Below are positions 58,926 to 64,000 of a stretch of DNA of 64,000 nucleotides, piece after piece. Numbering within the stretch: the first letter of the stretch is position 1; every line of letters begins with the position of its first letter. The DNA is taken from assembly GCA_037974665.1 (NCBI GenBank), contig CM075773.1, positions 66,322,263-66,386,262 of the forward strand, read 5' to 3'. The notes under the pieces are model-generated. The model was not told the DNA's origin and did not search any database. It worked only from the letters and a program-made list of their open reading frames with translations. The DNA is from Ehretia macrophylla. Its lineage: Eukaryota; Streptophyta; Magnoliopsida; Boraginales; Ehretiaceae. The position numbers and the translations under genes are program-made.

Positions 58926-61291
58926 CCTTGAACTTTGTATTATGTTTGGAAGCTAATTAGCCTTGAATTGCAAAAAGGATATTTTGACCAAGTGTGGAAT
59001 TTGCTCGATTTGAGTGTTGGCATTGTCTTAGGAGGTCATGGAAGCACTTTTGGTATGGTTATGGCATTAGTTGGGTGATTGGTTAACTTAGTTGTAGTAT
59101 AAATCAACTAAGGGGACGAATGAAGTTTTGTGATTGTTATAGTTTAAACGGGTTTTCTTCGCATTTAAATGGATCATAATATGGATAGGTTTGTGTGGTG
59201 AAAACGGATTTCTATTATCATAGCTCGTTGGGATGTGATAGCTTGAGAAAGTTAGAGAAATGAATAGTATTCTATTGAGTTTTTGTGACTTTTTCTCAAT
59301 TGATGGTTTTAGTGTTTCTATTAGGTGCCATTGATGCTAGATGGCTTAAATGTTTGCTTAAACCCATTAAAAGGTGGCTAGAAGTTGGTTAGAATGACTA
59401 GAACATAAAGAGGGACATTTAGGGCAATTGGTTTGTTCTAGTGTTTTAGGTGTTTGTAGAACTTCCTTGTGGTTGGTTAGTGACCGTTGAATACTTGGAA
59501 TGCTTGTAGTGTCCTCCTGTTGCTTAGAAGATAGATTTTTAGTTGGGTTTACGAAAGGGGCTTTCGGAATAAAGTTGGGTTATTTGCTAAGTTTTTATGG
59601 GACTTGATGGGTTAGGTGGTTATGGGTGATTATCTAAGATATGGCGTTATCTAGAGAATGTTTCATGAACTAAATTGCATAATTGTTTTTCTTGAATTGA
59701 AGATTCTAAGTGAATTATTGTTTATAGTAATTGTATTGCCATAGTTCTAAGTGTTTTCCTTGAGTTTTATTTTGAGTTAATTGTAAAGAGAATAAGCATG
59801 GATTAATGGCTTTATAAATTGATAGTACTATTATAGAATTAAATATGGTTATCTATGCTTAAAATGCTCTTTAAAATGATTGTAGAACATGCTTATATCA
59901 CGATTTTATTGTTGTTAGTTATATTGTTTGTATATTAGATTGCTTGAATGATTACTTGGTTGTATGTTAATTAAGTAAACTATGAGTTAGCTAACCTAGT
60001 TGGATAATTAATGAATGTTGTAGTTAAAGAGTAATTGAAACAATGTTTAACTTTATGTTCAAGGTGATTGAGAGTGATTTGAAGCCAATCTTGCATTGTG
60101 GAGCTTGATAGAGGTGAGGGAGACTTCATCCTTATGTGCATAATAGTTTATTTACTTGTACTTAGATTATGTGCACTTATTGTCTATATATTGTGTGTGA
60201 GGGCAACCTACTTTATTGTCCCTCAATTATGTGTTTATTGATGTATTCTATTGTTATCATTTTGAGTGCATTGTATCGTGGTTGCGCAACCATTTGGGCA
60301 TGGTAGTGTCGTGGAAACCGGGCGGCATCGGGCTTGCCGGTATACCTCGGCTACCATGGTTACCCAGTCCCTCTCTCGCTTGGGATGCCGCCCAGAGAGA
60401 GTTGGGTCGTAGTATTTCGGGGTACATTCGGAGTACACCCATTTTGGAGTTATAAGGGGATGCCGGCTTATCGATAACAGTGTCATTATTACATCGGGAT
60501 TTCAGTTCGTGACTCGTGGTTTGTGATTGAAGAACAAGTGAATTGTATCCTTTTTAATGTGTGGTAACTTGTTGTTTCAATTGTTCTTTGTTTGTAAAAT
60601 GCTTTATTTGTACTAACTGCTGCATTGCACGTCCCCGGTAGACCTTATCCCTCACTGGGCAATTGTGATTGCTCATACCTCGCTAAACATGTTTCAGGTG
60701 GTGCAGTTGGAGGAGTTAACCTGATTGCTGTGTGCTATTACTTGAGATTTGAGTGATTGCCTGCCAAACTGTGGAAGACCTTACTTGTTCTACTCTCTAT
60801 TCTATTTTGGAGCCTAAGGGCTTATGTATATATATTTGAGTAGTTGCAAGTTTGAAAGCTAAGTGGATGTAGTAAGTGTTATGGAATTGTGGCATGTAAT
60901 AACTTTTGCTTCTGCTTTTAGCTACGTTGCATGCTTGGGTATGAATGAACGGGTGTATGGTTGGCTTTAATTTCTAAGAATGTTCAATGCTATCATAGAG
61001 TGGCATGATAAGCGGTTTTGTAAAAAAGTTAAGTTATGAATGCATGCTTGTGTGTATCTAAACTGTTTGTATGTCTTAAGGCTCAGATGGCCTTAAAGCT
61101 AAGATCTTTAGTTATAAATGAATGTCTTGTTATGTTGTGGCTTTATTGAGTGTTTACAGGTTTTCAGAATGTCCACGGTACAGGGGAGACTCTGTCCGTT
61201 TTTTTCTAAATTTTGCGATCGGATTTGGTATTGGGTTGAGAATAGCATGGTTATTAGAGCCTCCCGTCTCGTGAGGGATCGGGGCGTTACA

Positions 61292-61778
61292 GATTGGGCT
61301 GGAAATGTGGATGACAAGAAGAGCACTACTGGAGGTTGCTTTTATGTAGGTAACAATCTAGTTTCATGGTACAGTAAAAAGCAAAACTCGATTTCCTTAA
61401 GCACTGCTGAAGCAGAATACATAGCAGCAGGTAGTTGTTGTGCTCAACTTCTTTGGATGGGTCAAATGATAGATGATTATGGCATTGATCAAAATAGGTT
61501 CACTGTCTTTTTGTGACAACATTAGTGCCATAAATATCTCAAAGAATTATGTACAACATTCACGAACAAAGCACATTGACATAAGGCATCACTTCATAAG
61601 AGAACTTGTGGAACAAAATAAGGTTGTGTTGGAATATGTTGCAACAGAAAATCAACTAGCAGATATCTTCACTAAGGCACTAGACTCTGTGAGATTTGAG
61701 ACCTTGAGAAAAAACCTTAGGCATTTGTTCTCTTTAAAATTTAATGGTTTGTGTGTATTTGCATTGGTTCTTCACTAG
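61292..61778 (+). pseudogene. Copia pol, second part (RNase H end)
   Basis: The RNase H domain resumes after the GATTG duplication with DWAGNVDDKKSTTGGC, then WYSKKQNSISLSTAEAEYIA. A frameshift in a T-run near 61508-61512 moves the frame to [12 protein letters not shown]. It continues [12 protein letters not shown] and [10 protein letters not shown], the usual end of a Copia polyprotein. The part before the insertion ends at 47297. Confidence 0.9.
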
Positions 61779-63164
61779 AGCATTGAAAATTATATGTATA
61801 AATCAGCTAGTGATTTTGTTTGTGGAACCATATTATCGATGCACATCATGTATCTGTCATTCTGATAAATCTTAGATTAAAATCTCAACAGAAAAATATT
61901 GTGAACTTGTTTGACGACTGGGGATCTAACAAAGAGAAATCTCTTTGAGATTCATTTCTGAATTCTATTCACTTTGTCAAAAGAAAAAATCATATGCAGG
62001 ATAGTGCAGTAGAAGTTGGAGTGGAAAATGCTACCTAAGACCACAAAGAATGGTTCTAGAGTGAAAACCGCAATTCCAAGAAGGAAAAAAAAAAAAGGGA
62101 TTGGAATTCTTGTGTGAAAGACAGTTATAGAAAATCCTGCATGGGTGATTAGATGACCAGGTATGTTGGAACAAGTATTGCTTCTAAATCTGCCCTGATG
62201 TGATAGATGTCAAGGACCGTCTAGAATGGCTTGTACATGAAACATACACACACATGGTCCACACTTGAAATTATTGTTTGATTTATGCATGTGATCAGTA
62301 GAAGCTGGAATGGTGACTCAAAGTTCATACTCTTGAAAGTTTGTTTGTTTAAACTCTGAATTTTTCAAAAAGTCAACAGAATCTTGGGGGTTGAATATCA
62401 AAGTGTGGAATTTGTTTGGTTGACCTATGTTGCAGCATAATCTCATATACCAAGTTTTTGACACTAAGTCTGGTCATAATTTGTTGTAGCACAAATTTTG
62501 CTTATCTGTCAGGTATATTTTTGTTGCATTAAAGATGAAGAACTAATGGTATTGTCGTAGCAAAGCTTTTCTTTCTGATGAACGATGCTGCAGTAGGAGC
62601 TAGAGTAGTTACCACTTTATGTTGATGTTTCATAACTAAAATTTTAAGCGGAAAAATCAGTGGCACGTTAAATTGTTTTAATTCTTGCTTACTAGTTTTA
62701 TTTCACATCAAGCAGGTACTCAGGGGGAGCGAACTACAGTTCCCATTTCTATTGCAGCAGGAGCTAATGCTCACGGGGAGCATGGTGTTACAGCACTTGG
62801 TGGCACAGACTCTGCCACCAGCTCAAGTGCTGATGTGTGGAAATTGTTACAACAATTTCAAGCTGTGCTGCAGCAGATAGCCCCACCAAATGCTTAACCC
62901 CTTGCCTTTGTTTGTCAAAAAGGGGGAGATCAATGGGATGTTCTTATGTTTTGATTATTTTTTGATTACTCTGATTCTGAACTTCTTATTCTTGCTCTAA
63001 TACAGTTAGTATTTTGGTTGTTTTAGTTTCTACTCTGATATGTTTAGTGATATGTTTTCATTGGCTCTATCTTATGTAGTTATACTAATGATTACGAGTC
63101 TTTATCTCAAGTGTGTTGTTACTTTGACATGCAGTTTTGCCAAAACAAAGCCAAAGGGGGAACT
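61779..63164 (+). other. Copia 3' noncoding region with a small ORF and two purine tracts
   Basis: About 1.4 kb separates pol from the 3' LTR. A frame at 62685-62897 encodes about 70 residues, ending VWKLLQQFQAVLQQIAPPNA, with no recognised family; it could be an eroded extra ORF of the SIRE type. Purine tracts AAAAAGGGGGAGA (62917-62929) and AAAGGGGGAAC (63153-63163) are present; the latter abuts the LTR and is the likely polypurine tract. TGCTGCAGCAG-like words recur here. Confidence 0.6.
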
Positions 63165-64000
63165 TGTTATGCCCCTTGCTGCAACAAGAGCTGTGAAATT
63201 AATTGGCTTGTGTTTTGTCAAAATTATGCTTTGACTGAATTTAATTATGGTATATGCATATCTGTTTGGAAAACTTTGATTGACAGGTTTACCATATTTA
63301 TAAGAGAATTGAAAAGGCAAATTGGCATTTACTTAAAGGTGATTGAAGTTTCCTTATTTCAAATAAGGAAGGTTGTCTTATTCAAGAATTGCTTGGAGAC
63401 AAAGTCTTTCCATACAACTCAAGGACCAAGCACGAATTACCTTGTGGAGGTTTAGGCAACTAAGTCAGCATATATAGAGAGCCTCACACGTCTGAAATGA
63501 GTGGAGAAAAAGGTGAAAAAACATAGCTGAAAAATAAGATTTCTTTAATATTTTCGAGCTGTCAGATTTTGTTGCAGCAAATTGACGATGTGTTGCAACA
63601 GAAGTCAATAACAGAGGAAATTTGATAATGCATGTATTACTACAGCAGACTGTGAAACAGACAGCTTATTTATGATTCCGCTATGCTTATTGTTTTAATC
63701 TTTGATAGGAAGAGTTTTTAGTTTGTTCTTTGTTTTATTCATTCTTCGGGAGAAGAAGGTGTAGTTCTCAAGAGAGAACGTCGCAAGTCGAGGGGAGCTC
63801 GCCAAATCTAGGTTCATTAAGGAGTTCGTCATCAAGGTGTCAAAGGTCAAGAGGGAGTCTTTACTTGTGTAAGTCCATTGATGTTGTAACTTGTGATTTA
63901 TTAATGAAACAAGTTTGTTGGACCAGGGGAGGTCCTGTAGACGTAGACCGCACGGTTGAACCACGTTAAATCTCGAGGTCTTCACTTTCTGCATATGTTT
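63165..64000 (+). repeat. Copia 3' LTR (partial, runs off the window)
   Basis: It starts TGTTATGCCCCTTGCTGC and is collinear with 41767-42605. About 60 bases of its end, and the right target duplication, lie beyond the window. Confidence 0.9.

Larger units (their letters stand above)
47298..61291 (+). mobile_element. Gypsy-type solo LTR (3.96 kb net) interrupted by a chromovirus
   Basis: It starts TGTGATACCCCGAACCC and ends GGATCGGGGCGTTACA, with target duplication GATTG (47293-47297 and 61292-61296). Removing 48902-58925 and one CCTTG leaves about 3.96 kb, longer than the related 2.2-2.5 kb LTRs. The extra length comes mostly from tandem ~290-bp units between 48360 and about 58980. The final third (60195 onward) matches the chromovirus LTR in order: GGGCAACCTACTTTATTGTC, GGCGGCATCGGGCTTGCC, and a GTCCACGGTACAGGGGAG block at 61171. 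There is no coding interior. Confidence 0.85.
41767..64000 (+). mobile_element. degenerate Ty1/Copia retrotransposon, split by nested insertions
   Basis: The element runs from its 5' LTR through a tRNA-Met primer site, a single-frame gag-pol and a 3' noncoding stretch to a 3' LTR that leaves the window. Domain order (gag, protease, integrase, reverse transcriptase, RNase H) is that of Copia. The D/E-rich gag with its CRECEGFG knuckle, the extra sequence between pol and the 3' LTR, and two purine tracts there suggest the SIRE lineage. A Gypsy solo LTR with a younger chromovirus occupies 47298-61291. At least two frameshifts and several stops make the element dead. The two LTRs differ at roughly 5 percent of positions by eye. 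Confidence 0.9.

Noticed and set aside
61118..61516. A 132-codon ORF spanning 61118-61516
   Set aside because: It crosses the junction between the solo LTR and Copia pol; only the part after 61291 is real coding ancestry.

Overview
This is a nuclear DNA window from a flowering plant, probably a eudicot; the sequence does not identify the species. The evidence is a spliced plant-specific Polycomb gene with GT-AG introns, AT-rich intergenic DNA, and plant-type transposons (Gypsy chromovirus, Copia, CACTA, LINE, MITEs). There are also scraps of organellar tRNA and rRNA genes. Only one gene looks intact: an EMBRYONIC FLOWER 1-like (EMF1) gene on the + strand. It has six coding exons between 13960 and 19613, a probable 5'UTR intron, a TATA-like promoter and telo-box motifs upstream.

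Layout. 1-13 kb: two exons of a truncated alcohol dehydrogenase-like gene at the left edge, several MITE or fold-back elements (854-977, 1119-1952, 6301-6538, 7743-8042, 8817-9649), a dead LINE 3' end (3246-4120), and a mitochondrial-type tRNA-fMet relic (5376-5449). 12-19.7 kb: EMF1. 20-26 kb: a MITE, two LINE fragments and an organellar large-subunit rRNA scrap. 26086-29398: a CACTA element with TTA target-site duplications (TSDs), which carries a dead transposase remnant and an antisense scrap of Copia pol. 29913-34416: a solo Gypsy-type LTR with TTATG TSDs, split by a second, reverse-oriented solo LTR of the same broad family (30927-33128). 34-41.7 kb: AT-rich DNA with dispersed and tandem repeats and a second organellar rRNA scrap.

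41767 to the window end is a three-level nest. A degenerate Copia element (5' LTR 41767-42667, 3' LTR from 63165, running off the window) was hit inside its RNase H region by a Gypsy element that now survives as a solo LTR (47298-61291, TSD GATTG). That LTR was later hit by a full-length Tekay/Del-like chromovirus (48902-58925, TSD CCTTG). The chromovirus has LTRs of about 2.49 kb that differ by roughly 1 percent, and one gag-pol reading frame broken by two TAG codons. LTR divergence (about 5 percent by eye for Copia, about 1 percent for the chromovirus) agrees with the nesting order.

The least expected signal is inside the Gypsy-type LTRs. Four LTRs of differing age share a donor-like site, an acceptor-like site 1.2-1.3 kb downstream in three of them, and, in the better preserved ones, a short acidic reading frame right after the acceptor whose differences are largely synonymous. 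A second unexplained signal is a short TGCTGCAGCAG-like motif scattered through the Copia element in LTR, leader, coding and 3' noncoding sequence, and in more than one reading frame. All calls come from reading the sequence by eye; no alignment or database search was run.
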